Shown here: positions 23,104 to 34,460 of the stretch, piece by piece
Position numbering within the stretch: position 1 is the first letter of the stretch
Layout: each line of letters begins with the position of its first letter
Origin: Neoechinorhynchus agilis
Taxonomy: Eukaryota; Acanthocephala
DNA length: 64,000 nucleotides
Direction of reading: 5' to 3'
Assembly: GCA_051530055.1 (NCBI GenBank)
Contig: CM121341.1
Span: 14,570,001-14,634,000 of the forward strand
Notes under the pieces: model-generated
The model's input: the letters and a program-made list of their open reading frames with translations, nothing else
Told to the model about the DNA's origin: nothing
The model's database searches: none
Program-made: the position numbers and the translations under genes

Positions 23104-25903
23104 ATGTCCGTAACTTTGGATGATTCCGCTGACCGTGAACTCATGGTCATTAAACCTCTTGGTGCTGGTCAAGAAGTAGGCCGTTCGTGTATATATGTTG
23201 AATTTCGAGGAAAACGCATTTTGCTGGACTTCGGGATTCATCCAGGCTTGACAGGTCGTGCAGCTTTACCGTTTGTTGACCAAATTGACGTTAGCACGAT
23301 TGATTTGGTTCTTATAAGTCATTTCCATCTCGATCACTGTGGAGCCGTTCCGTGGTTATTGGAAAAGACAGAGTTCCGTGGGAGATGTTTCATGACTCAT
23401 CCTACAAAAGCGATTTATCGGTGGCTTTTATCCGACTATATACGCGTAAGCACTCAGCATCCCAATGATCTTTTGTTCAGCGATAATGATCTCGACCGAA
23501 GTATGCGGAAGATCGATACAATGAATTTCCATCAAGAGTTTGAGGTTAGTGGAATCAAGTTCTGGTGCTACCACGCTGGTCACGTTCTTGGAGCTGCAAT
23601 GTTCTGTATTGACATTGCTGGTGTACGTATTCTGTACACAGGAGATTTTAGTCGTCAGGAGGACAGACATTTGATGGCAGCTGAGATTCCGTTGGTGAAA
23701 CCGGATGTTTTGATTGTCGAATCTACTTATGGTACCCACATTCACGAAGATCAGGACAGGAGGGAGTCTCGTTTTACGAGGTTGGTTCATCAGATTGTTA
23801 ACCGTGGAGGACGGTGCCTGATTCCTGTATTTGCTCTTGGAAGAGCTCAAGAACTACTTCTGATTCTCGATGAGTACTGGGAACAACACCCGGAATTGGA
23901 GGATACACCTATTTTTTATGCGTCCTCTCTAGCAAAACGATGTCGTTGATGAGAATCAAACTCCTTGCACATAGTGTGGATTGGTATTAATCCGTTAGAT
24001 GGTTAATTTTTGTGTTTAGTGCCAAAGTGAAAGGATATCTTTCAAATTAGATTTTCACTCACTGTTTTTGGTATTGATTTATTATATGAGCGTTTTGGTA
24101 ATCCACCTAATTTTTGTTGATTACTCAAACGTCCGAAGGCGATGATCGCTCTGATACGCTTACGCTTGGAAGATTTAATTACCAAAATCACTTTTTGACT
24201 TTTTCGAAATCATGCCCACTCTTACGTTTGATTCTGCATCCAATATGACTGTTTATCAAACCTATATCCACTCCATGAACAAAAACATCCAAACTCGATT
24301 TCGGGTTCGCAATCCTTTTGACTTTAAACATATATCGTACATGAGAACGATCAGCGACTTCGATGATGTGGGTCCAAGCGTTGTTCTTGCATCGCCTGGA
24401 ATGATGCAGAACGGAATGTCACGAGAGTTATTTGAGACTTGGTGTTCAGACGCCAAGAATGGTGTAATCATTGCCGGATACTGTGTTGAGGGTACTCTGG
24501 CAAAAACCATCTTAAACGAACCCACCGAGATCCCAGCAATGAATGGAGAAATGCTCCCTCTTAAATGTTCAGTGGATTATATTTCATTTTCGGCTCACAC
24601 CGACTACAGACAAACCAGCGATTTCATTAACCGTCTACGTCCTCCTCATGTGATTCTTGTTCATGGAGAAATGACTGAAATGGCAAGGTTAAAGAATGCT
24701 TTAGTTAGAGACTTTGAAAGTGATCTTGATTTTAAAACCAACATTTATAATCCCAAAAACACTCAAGCAGTACATCTCCAATTCAGATCGGAGTTAAGTG
24801 CCAAAGTCGTCGGAAATCTGGCTGCGCGTTCAATTGATCCGGAAACTAAATTACCCAAAGAAGGGGCTAGAATCGAAGGCGTGTTGGTGAAGAAGGAGTT
24901 CATTCATTACGTAATGGACGCAGATGATCTTTCTAACTTTACCGATCTATCGACAAGTATTTTTCACCAACGAATGAGCGTTCCGTTTACGAGAAGCATA
25001 ATGTGTCGGTGCGAATCAAGGGAAGAGTCCCGAAATGAATTTTTTTTGATCGTTTGATAATTGGCTTTATTTTTGTTTCAACGGTTTTTAGTTTAACCAG
25101 AAAAATGTTCCTATTGAAAGAATGTTTTAAGACGAACAATTTAGAACTGCATCGAGAAGTTTTCTATGTACATTACTGCGCTATCTTGGTAGACTTTAGC
25201 TTTCTACATCCTCTAGACTCTTTCTTTATCACGCCTGCTCCATTTTTATCTCCTTATTAATACTTTTGAAGGGAAAATCCGTTCTTTGTACATAATCTCA
25301 TTGTTTCCGTCATCTTTTGCACGCGACGCTATAAAGACATTATTCGTTAACCTTTCGCAAATCGCTGGAGGTGAAATGGAAACGGTAAAGAACTCGTTGG
25401 CGCCGAAACCGGCAATCATTCTCTTTAAAAATATAAAATTAGTTCTTGAGCAGAATATGGTGGTAATAGAATGGAAATCAAGTCCAGAGAGTGATATGCT
25501 TGTCGATGCGATTTTGACGGTGATTTTAAAGACTGAAATTGGGGACATTGTCGCTAAGGAAGATTCGGTGCCCCAGACTGATCGGCGGCATTTTATATCC
25601 GTTTTGAGAATGACTCTTGATGAAATGTTCGGTGATCTGGATCCTCCCGGTGAAGACGATGAAGATCGAATTATAAGGTTCAAGGTAGATTCAACGGTGG
25701 TAGAAGTAAACACCGACGAACTGAATGTGAACTGCGAGAATTCAAGAATTAAGGAAGTTGTTATGAGTGTTGTTCGACATTTATTCATAAGCATCGTCCC
25801 TATCAAATTCTTTTGTGACGAGTGTAATTATTCCGGAACTGAGTTTGACCGAATGGATTGGCCGACTAAGGCGAACAAAGAAGGAAAAGTAGACATTAAG
25901 TGA
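23104..25903 (+). CDS. CPSF3: CPSF73 (CPSF3), pre-mRNA 3'-end endonuclease
   Basis: The zinc-dependent nuclease that cuts pre-mRNA before polyadenylation, in the nuclear CPSF complex. Exon 1 (23104 to about 23940) has the start [12 protein letters not shown], the metallo-beta-lactamase motif [23 protein letters not shown] and [32 protein letters not shown] and [14 protein letters not shown]. Exon 2 (from about 24243) starts [12 protein letters not shown] and carries the beta-CASP part: [48 protein letters not shown] and HVILVHGE. The C-terminal domain (about 25335-25903) includes [20 protein letters not shown]. All catalytic His/Asp positions I can check are present. Introns lie near 23941-24243 and 24990-25330; the acceptor of the first is not an obvious AG. 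Total length is close to the human protein. Confidence 0.97.
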
Positions 25904-25958
25904 GTTAAATACATGTTTCATAAAGTGCTCTATATAATGTCAGGTTGTGTTTTTTAAT

Positions 25959-26419
25959 TGACACTTGGGGGGCTGTTATAATGATAAGGAAAAAATCTTT
26001 ATTTGTCGAGCTTTCGACGTCTTACTGCTTCTTCAGAAATCTACAAAAGCACGTGGAGTTGTGAAGTATGTTAAAGTAGCGACATCGAAGCGGAACGTTC
26101 GTCCCGCTTGTTGAGCAGTACTGTAGCTTTGTCTAGCTGATTTCCAGAACTCATCCTCGCATTGTCTGCGAGCTATCAACCGAGGCACTACTTATATCCC
26201 GGGCGGTTGGAAGGGGAATGTGTTTTCCCAGACAATTCAAGGGAGAGATCTGCTCATCAGTTGGAAAGAGCCCCAGAACTGGTCAACAAGCGGGACGAAC
26301 TTTCCGTTTCGATGTCGCTACTTTAACACACACTTCACAACTCTCAAGAAGCCGCAAGACGTCAAAAGCTCAGAAATAAAGATTTTTTCTATCATTATAA
26401 TAACCCGCCCAAATGTCAA
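25959..26419. mobile_element. Long-TIR non-autonomous element (461 bp)
   Basis: Left arm from about 25959 (TGACACTTGGGGGGCTGTTA) to about 26115; the right arm mirrors it from about 26283 to 26419. Arms are about 140-155 bp with many substitutions, so it is older than the p62 duplication. It contains GAGCTTTCGACGTCTTACTG and its mirror. No coding sequence. It lies 55 bp after the CPSF73 stop. Confidence 0.7.
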
Positions 26420-26869
26420 TTTCGAAAACAAAGCTTGATCAATCATGCGGCTGGGAAATTGAGTAGTATTTCACAAGAAGACTATATAATGTTGTATAAA
26501 TCATTAGTGTATTTTAACGCTATTTCCTTCAATTTACAAAATATTTTTTCCTGTACAGACTGCATAACCTTCAAGATATTACAGTTTTGAAGATATTGGA
26601 TTTTTGAGAAAAGTTTGGATTTACTAATGCTTAGACTTCCGCAATTCAAATTTCGCTCTTTGGATTCTTCTCTGAAGAAATTCCTACCGAGCGTCGTTTA
26701 AGCAAAGGAAATTCAACCCGTGATTCACTACACTCCCCCCGTTGCACAAGTAACAATAAGAGAAAAAATGAGGTGAGTACGTCTTTGTACAGTTGGAAAA
26801 TGTGTATCGAACTATCACCGTACGAGTTTCCGATTCAAATACCTCAGTGGAGACGTAGTTTGAAGAGCA
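26420..26869. other. Region upstream of NPC1
   Basis: AT-rich; probably contains the NPC1 promoter. No gene recognised. Confidence 0.5.
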
Positions 26870-29800
26870 ATGCAAGTTTCTTTTTTCTGCCTATTTTCCG
26901 TTGTATGCCAGGTAGGAAAACCTAGAAAACTATAAGCTTTTCAATCAGGTTTTTGCAGGTAGCTTTAACCCGTGTTGTTGAACAATGTATTTGGTTTGGA
27001 GAGGCTTCAAACAAGAGAAACTTTGTGGACGATGGAGCCCCAAGACGAATCGGTGATGAAGATCTGGTTTCGAAGCTTCTTAAAGTTTGCCCGCATTTTA
27101 ATCAAAGTTAGCAGTTTGTTGTTCGTATGATAAAATAATCATTGAATAGGTCGGAATGATGAAGGGATCTTAAGCTGCTGCGATCGGACGCAAATTGAAA
27201 ATATTGTATCAAAAATTAGAATAATTAAACTGCTCGCTACTTATGATCAACAATGCATCGACTCCGTGCTTTTTGCAATCTGTGGAATCAGTTGTGATTA
27301 TCGGCAAGCCAGTTATATGCGAGTAAGCGACACCGAGCAGCACGAAGGCGCCTTTGTGGTCACTAGCGTTGACTTGATTTTATCTCAATCAGTTTTAGAG
27401 GAAATAAACAAAACATGCACTGGAACGTTAGTATGGCTTCTTGTTTAGTGTTTTGCCATCAAGTGCCACAGGTTACTTGGAAGAATGAACGTCATAAAAC
27501 AACTGACCAGTCCAGATAACGGAGCTCCTGCTGCTTTTCATACCACCATCGTCGAAGGCAATGAGAAAGATCTCCGTACTGGTCTAATGCCGTACAGCTT
27601 AGATCTTTTCTCAGAGAAAAAGGTTTCTTTGTCGACAAGTGATTGGCTGGATAAATTATTAATTAACGAATCGAAAGATAACTTATTGTGTGACGGGCCA
27701 TTTGGTATTTCTTGCCTTTATGATCCGTCATTTCATAAATTCTTTGGACGATGATCTTGTAGGGGGAATCAAACTCCTCTATTTTATGGAAATTATAGTC
27801 GCAGTCGTATGCACTTTGCTCATTATTGTGCTCATCATCTGCAATAATACACGAGCTTCAGCGGCGCTTAGAAATGAAAAGTCTAAAGTGAACATTAAGA
27901 TGGAAAAAATATTTAGTCGCATTGGTCAAATTTGCACTCGTCATTCATTCAAAACTATTTTCGTTTCATTGATTCTTTGCGCTATTCTTTGTTGTGGGAA
28001 CATTTATTTCGAGATTACATCAGATCCAATCGAACTATGGGCAATTAGAGGTGGCAGAAGTTTAAAAGAAAAGGAATATTACGATGAACATTTCGGACCT
28101 TTTTATCGATCATGCCAACTTTATTTTATACCAAAGTTTACAAATGCTAGCATATTTAAGATGGATTATTTTCAAGAACTTTCAGAAATACAAAACGATA
28201 TACTTCAACTGAAAGCGGCATATAATAACGAAAGTGTAAGTCTTTCATCGATTTGTTGGAAACCTGTAAAAGACGACGCAGACGGATGCATGATCATTAG
28301 TCCTGTTCAATATTTTGAAAAGAATTTAATGATTTTGAATCAAACAAAGGTATGGCGTGACCATTTATTCGGATGTATGAGATATCCCACTGAAAATGAC
28401 TGTATACCAAAAAGTGGGGCATTTGTTGATCCGACGGTTGCGTTCGGTGGATTCAATGCACAAAACCCTGAATTAACTAAAACGTTTATACTTACTATAC
28501 TTATAGTGAATCAACGCGATGTGGATTATGTTAAACGTGTTGAGGCTTGGGAACAAGTATTTCTTGACTATGCAAAATCACTATCCTCATTGAACTTTCG
28601 ATTTACCTTTGCTGCCGATCGATCGATTAAAGATGAGGTGAATAGCGCTAGCAAGGCCGATCTTCTCACAATCGTATTAAGTTATGTCGCGATGTTTGTA
28701 TATCTCGGTGTGTTCCTTGGCTCGTTTCAATCCTTGAAGACAATTCTCGTTCATACTCGCATATCACTTGGTGTATGTGCCATCTTAGTGATAATAATAT
28801 CGGTTGTTTCGAGCTTTGGATTTTATTCCTACTTTGGATTTAAGACGTCCATTATTGTTCTTGAAGTTACTCCTTTCTTACTTTTGGCAGTAAGCTCAGG
28901 CGACAATTTTATTTTTGTGAAGAATTATATGAGAAAGTATAATTCGAATTCATTGCTATCAGTCGACGAAAGGGTGATTCGAAACCTTGCAGAAATAGGC
29001 CCTAGCCTTTTATTATCTAGTTGCTCCCAAGTCTTAGCATTTGGAATCGGTGCTGCGATACCCGTCGGAGCTATACGAATATTCGCACTTTATTCGTGCT
29101 TTGCTGTTGCAGTCAAATTCGGTTTACAAATTACACTGTTTGTTTCAGTATTTGCTTTGGATTGCAGACGACAACACAGAGGAGATTTTGATGTGATTTG
29201 TTGTTTTGGAATAGAACAAACGTCGATAAAAAAGTACAAAAGTTGTAATTGCCGTCTAGAACAATCTATCGCTTTTATGGTAGCTAAGAAATATCTAAAC
29301 TAGAAATCTTAGCCGCACTTTGTAGGGCGAGGAATCTCATGGACATAAAAATCTTTGATGTTAATTTGCATCTAAACAAGATTTACCATAGTCGTTAAAA
29401 TTATGGGGTTAACGATGCTGCTTTATTTAGCAATTATATTTCCGTGGTCCTATCTTATCATTTTGTTTCTACTAAATCTGAATTTGCGGGCAATCATGAC
29501 AACAAATTGAAACTAAGTTTTGTTATGCAAATTAATCTGGCCAATTCGCATTTATCCCATTATGTCTTTAACTTTTTGTCCCATAATTTAAAAAGAATAA
29601 AGCGATTGGTTGTTGAATACGAAGACTACTACTGTCCATTCCTTCTAAAACCATCGATAAAAGTACTAACGATGATCCTGTTCATTGGATGGTTTATAGC
29701 ATCCTTAGTCCTGATTCCAAAGGTTGAAGTCGGTCTTGATCAGAAAAGTACTTTTCCTAAAGAATCCTACCTCATCGATTATTTTCGTACGCTGGAAACC

Positions 29801-31344
29801 TACGCGTCCAGCGGTCCGCCTGCATACATTGTCATTCAAGATGGATATAACTACGACAATTTATTTGCAAGATCAGCATTATGTGGCTCCAGTGAATGCT
29901 CAAATCGGTCTCTTGTTTCCGAACTGCGAGACCTTCAAACGACCGATGGTGGACGGTATATCCAGACATTTTATCCGTTCTGGATTGACAATTACCGGCT
30001 ATGGGTTACGGACCGTCAATGCTGTCGGATGCTTTTTCGACATCGCCCTTGTTGGACCAGTGGAAATGGATTCACCAAGCGTGTTAGTCAGTATGCCGAA
30101 TTCAGTGCTACGAAGACATGTAAGATTGAAGGACGTGGTCTTCATAAACCCGCCTTAGAAATTGTGGACAAAAAAGTGCGTGGTTTGTATCTGTTAGATG
30201 TGGTTCCATTTCTATTAATCGGATTTTTAGCATCATACTTAATGGTGACCACTCATTTGCCGAAAACAGACGACGATTACATTTACTCTCTTAAACTTAC
30301 AAGGAAGTTTTCTGACCGAATGAGCAAGAGATTGGTTGACGCTGGACATATTCAGAGATCAGATAAAAATGGAATTAATCCCGTATTCGTCTACAGCAAT
30401 TACTATATTTTCTACGAACAATATTTATATCTTGAGAGAATAACTATGATCGTTATCGGGTGCTCAATATGGGGGATCTCAATTGCCACTTTTTTGTTGC
30501 TTGGAATGGATTTGAACTCTAGTATAATTGTCCTTTTAATCCTTTTGATGACAATGATCGATTTGTTCGGTACAATGTATCTTACAGGAGTTCAACTAAA
30601 TGCCGTTTCGGTAGTCAATCTTGTTATTGTGAGTACTTTTAAGGCAGGGCTTATATATTTGTCGCTTCAATTTGTACTAAAAGGCGGTTGGAATTTCGGT
30701 CGAATTCTACGTTCATATCATTCGTGACTACGCGATTACTGGAGTGAAGAATAAAACAAAAAGAATAACGCGAGTGCTGTCTAATATCGGGTCTTCTGTA
30801 AGTATTCTAAAATGATATATTTATATAAAACTGCAACTATTTCGTTTTATTCTATCGCAATCTTCTAGACTTCGTGAACCGATAGACACATGTAACCAAT
30901 CATTTTACTGGATTCTCTGTAGAATATCGGCCTACAATGGCTTCTCATATTCCGAAAATCATTCAGAATATCAAATTTTAAATCTTGCCGCAAAATCTAT
31001 CGAATTCACTGCATTGACAAGTGCATTTACTCACTGTATTCACTTTTAGATATTCGCTGGAGTAACCGTTCCAGAAATGGTCAGTGTCGCAATGTTGTCG
31101 TCCGCTAGTTCCGAGATATTTCAAATTTATTTTTTCCGAATGTATTTTGCTCTGATCGCAATATGTACTCTGAAGGCTTTTGTATTTTTACCTGTTCTGT
31201 TATCGTACTTTGGTAAGTCAAATACAAATCTTAATTGATAACTGAAAAGATGTTTATTTAGGAAAACCGATCGCCTGTGACGATGATACTGATGAATATT
31301 CTATTAGGAAGGACAATAGTGAATCACACCAAGAATCCACGTGA
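26870..31344 (+). CDS. NPC1: NPC1 (Niemann-Pick C1 / NCR) lysosomal cholesterol transporter
   Basis: Exports cholesterol from late endosomes/lysosomes; 13-TM RND family with a sterol-sensing domain. Exons I can join in phase: 26870-26911 (signal peptide MQVSFFCLFSVVCQ), 26959-27106 (N-terminal domain, EQCIWFGEASNKRNF), 27150-27426, 27472-27703, 27762 to about 29215, about 29500-30628, 30684-30797, 31050-31212 and 31262-31344. Landmarks: SCCDRTQIENIV, TSDPIELWAIRGGRSLKEKE with HFGPFYRSCQLYF, the sterol-sensing TM region (SYVAMFVYLGVFLGSFQSLK to VTPFLLLAVSS-GDN), VEVGLDQKSTFPKESYLIDYF, AVGISVEFYVHIIRDY and EIFQIYFFRMYFALI. The family V-G-V-D-N reads S-S-G-D-N but keeps Asp-Asn. The tail lacks the vertebrate L-L-N-F sorting motif. 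Most introns are 43-58 bp; the junction at 29215-29500 is not resolved. Confidence 0.95.
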
Positions 31345-32661
31345 AATCATGGAAAAATCTTTAGCGACTGTAAGATAATTATATTGCTTCTTGTGTACCT
31401 TGTTCTCCCGTAAATAAATTTCAGGAACTTTTTTCAGTAAATAGAATAAAAGAGAAATAATTTAGGGAGAACAATAACACTGTATTCATCTGCATACTTT
31501 TTATAAACGTTCTGTTGGGAACGGCGAAACGTCTTTATCCTCCATTGCCTCGAAGATGTATCCAGGATTCCCTTTCTGAATCGCTGATTTTCAGATAAAA
31601 ATAATTAACTGCACGGGCGCTGTTTGTTCCGATGGCAACAATTGTCTCAATGGTTTTCGGTCTTCCACCCTATCGGTAACATCACCGGTTCAAATTGCAA
31701 TGGATCTCACTTTACCGTTCTTTTAGCTAAGCTCAATCAATTTCGTTCCGAAAAATGATAGGCATCATTGAAGGCGCGATTTTACCGCTGAGCATGGTTC
31801 GAGTAAGCTAGTCAAGCCATTTTATCAAGCGGTCCCCGATTCCACAACTCAACGTGTCAGTAAGGTCTCAAAGATGGAAGGGGCTCAAGCCGTCCATTGT
31901 GAAAGGCCAATAGTATTACAGATCACGATGTGTGGGATTTGAAGTCAGCGACTGCTGAGAAGGGTTCGGGAACTTGGCTGCAAGTTCACTGGCCTCAAAA
32001 TTTAATTGATCCAGGATTTTCAAAACAACTATTTTGCGTTCAACAGGACGACATTTTATATTTTATCATTGTGCTTTGAAAAGAACGAAATTTCTTTAAG
32101 TAGGACGATAGCAACAAGATTTCGTCAGGTGGCACTTTCGTTCCACATGGAGAGCGTTGCAAACAAAATATTTAATCGATCTTCGATTTTTGAAACAACT
32201 TTTTCCTTCAATATTTCAACCACTTCTTAGACGGAAATGGGCTAATTATTAATTTTACTTTCCAAATTTTCACTGTTGCGAATTTGCATCTAATAAATGC
32301 TCAAAATGTGGAAAGTGCCAAGGTTTTTGATTGCATTCGTTGATTCGATATTGACGCACAAACGAAAGTAATAATCGTAATTTCGATTCCTGTTGACCTC
32401 GCGAACAAGAAACATCGTAATGCAATTATTTTTAAGCTAACCGATAATCCACATAATGGACCTTATTTCTTTAGATCATCAGAAAAGCCAACTTTGAATT
32501 TTCCACAAATAAAACAGTGTTGTTTGTCTGGAGAATGCCAAGTTTTGTTTTTGAGAAATAAAATTTTTTGGCACAATGCCTGCTGCTAATTGTTTAATTA
32601 AAGACATAAAATTTATAGCAGGCGATTTATGTCGCCTTAATTTCGGTTGAAAATATTAACA
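31345..32661. other. Intergenic, no gene recognised
   Basis: Several short open stretches, none recognisable. The part near 31560-31740 has higher GC and might be an eroded insertion, but I could not identify it. Confidence 0.45.
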
Positions 32662-32675
32662 GTTGTCATGGCAAC
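32662..32675 (+). promoter_or_regulatory. X-box (RFX / DAF-19 binding site) candidate
   Basis: GTTGTCATGGCAAC is a full match to the X-box palindrome RYYNYYWWRRNRAC recognised by RFX factors. It lies 70 bp upstream of the ATG at 32745, within the narrow distance seen for X-boxes of ciliary genes in nematodes. A 14-bp chance match near one particular start codon is unlikely but not negligible in 64 kb. Confidence 0.7.
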
Positions 32676-32744
32676 GGATTTTCGCCCACGAGCATGTAGA
32701 CGTTTGCTGTGCCTGTTTATCGATAGGTAACTGCTCACACATAT

Positions 32745-33638
32745 ATGACAGACAGGGTTGGGAAAGTTGAGATTTTCAAAGTTAAACGTACTACGATACG
32801 CGTGGACGAGGAAGCGTTAATTGTAAGCGTCGACGGGATTCGTAGATTTGAGGAAAGATTTAAATTGACTTCAACAGAAGTGATTGAACGAGTTGAAGAA
32901 AAGGATTGTGGGCTTGGGTCACTCAGAGGAGTTTATGACGAAGTAAAAGAGTATAAAAAGCCAGATTTGCATAGATTGGCGAGCATTGACATCAATGAAA
33001 AGACATCCGAATCAAGCTATATGGAGCATGGAAAAAATTGTACTCCTTTAAATAGGCTACAGGGAAAGCGGCGTTTGTATTACAATATAGACGAGGAGTT
33101 GATTAAACGAAGTAAACGAATGACACTTGGCAAATCTACAGTTTTAGAGGAAACATGCAGGATGGAGAACTTTATAAGTAACTCTGAAGAAGGGCATTCT
33201 TTTCATACAGAGAAGATTTCATCGCAGTTTGTAGAAAAAATCAAGAAATTTTCGTCACATAGCGATTGTACTTCCAATCAGGAAACGAAACTTAACGTTA
33301 GCCAATTCAATGAATCTGACTCTACGACCACGGACTTCAACAAAATAAAAGAAAATTCGAACGATGGTAAAAAATCGGCAGTTTTTGTGGACATTTGGGA
33401 TGTCTCACCAAGAATTACAAGTACAGGAAACATTAAGTACGATCAGCATCGCTGGCGAGGAGGTAATGAAGAGACAAAAATCACAAAAGAAGATTGTCTT
33501 GAGAAGCGAAAGCAGGCTGCGCGGGATGAGCGAAGACGATACCTGGATTCTGTAAAAACAAATCCACTATTGATGCAAAAGTATGCATTTCACTTAATTG
33601 CTCAAAGGAATAAGGAACGAAATGCCAACCAAAAATAA
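32745..33638 (+). CDS. Unknown charged protein behind an X-box (possible ciliary gene)
   Basis: A single uninterrupted frame of 297 residues that I do not recognise. It starts MTDRVGKVEIFKVKRTTIRV, which looks like two short beta strands, then becomes polar and Lys/Glu/Ser-rich. The C-terminal third contains FVDIWDVSPRITSTGNIKYD, a short ordered-looking stretch, then a basic helix (EKRKQAARDERRRYLDSVK). There is no signal peptide and no membrane segment. It is intronless, in contrast with its neighbours. The X-box 70 bp upstream suggests expression in ciliated cells under RFX control. That is inference from the promoter, not from the protein. Confidence 0.65.
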   Translation: MTDRVGKVEIFKVKRTTIRVDEEALIVSVDGIRRFEERFKLTSTEVIERVEEKDCGLGSLRGVYDEVKEYKKPDLHRLASIDINEKTSESSYMEHGKNCTPLNRLQGKRRLYYNIDEELIKRSKRMTLGKSTVLEETCRMENFISNSEEGHSFHTEKISSQFVEKIKKFSSHSDCTSNQETKLNVSQFNESDSTTTDFNKIKENSNDGKKSAVFVDIWDVSPRITSTGNIKYDQHRWRGGNEETKITKEDCLEKRKQAARDERRRYLDSVKTNPLLMQKYAFHLIAQRNKERNANQK

Positions 33639-34460
33639 ATGCTCCGAAGGACAAATCTCCGGATGGCTTAACAGTCCGAAGCGAGTGTCGGCGTATGTTG
33701 GCCAAAAAACTTTGAACCGATGGAAAATATAGAAGGACAAGTGTGTTCCGTTGCGATTAATAAAAATAGTATGTTTTTTGTTAGAGAAGTAATTCTAATA
33801 TTTGATAGTTATTCTCGAATACGCATCAATGTGATTCTGTGTTTAGGATTAGAAATACAGATGATAATTGTTTGAACTTTTTATGCGAAGAAAGGATGAA
33901 GGCGTTGGCATAATGCATTCGTGGAGATAATTTCAACTTGATAAAAGCTAGAAGGACTGATCTCAATCAATAAGCACCTAGATAATAGTGATAATTCACT
34001 TTATTAAAACTAGCACTGATTGCGACAAGCTCATCGCCATTGAAGAAAAATGGCAAAGAAGCAATGAAAATAACTTCTTCCATTCATCCGGCAGGAAACG
34101 CTCTGCATAGTGATTTACTATTCTGGGCTACGTTTCCATCTCCTAACATCCATAGCTTTCCGGTTGGTCAAATTACAATATACTCAAAGTCCTTCCGCAA
34201 TTATTTGCCATAGCTGCTAAATTGGTAAAAGAACAACGGCGACCTATAGAATAAAATGTATCAGCACATGAGACCTATGCACTGTCATGCAAATTTCGTG
34301 GTCCTTTGATACTGTCAAAAACTTTATGCAACGCTTGGCAGTAAATGAGAGGTCAGTGCATTCTACCCCTGATGTCAATATTGAAGAACTATTCTTTGAG
34401 TTCTGCAGTATTTCATTCTCGCTCGTACAAAACTTTCTCATTGACTAGTACTTTTCCCGC
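33639..34460. other. Intergenic, no feature seen
   Basis: AT-rich spacer; no coding or repeat signal recognised. Confidence 0.5.

Noticed and set aside
29724-30158. 144-codon plus-strand frame
   Set aside because: Shadow of the NPC1 middle-lumenal exon in another frame.
27485-30727. Patched-related (PTR) receptor
   Set aside because: First impression from the TM pattern; the N-terminal domain, TSDPIELW and HFGPFYR blocks and the sterol-sensing region fit NPC1/NCR specifically.
31560-31740. Mariner-like transposase on the minus strand
   Set aside because: A few residues looked similar, but no catalytic blocks or terminal repeats could be found.
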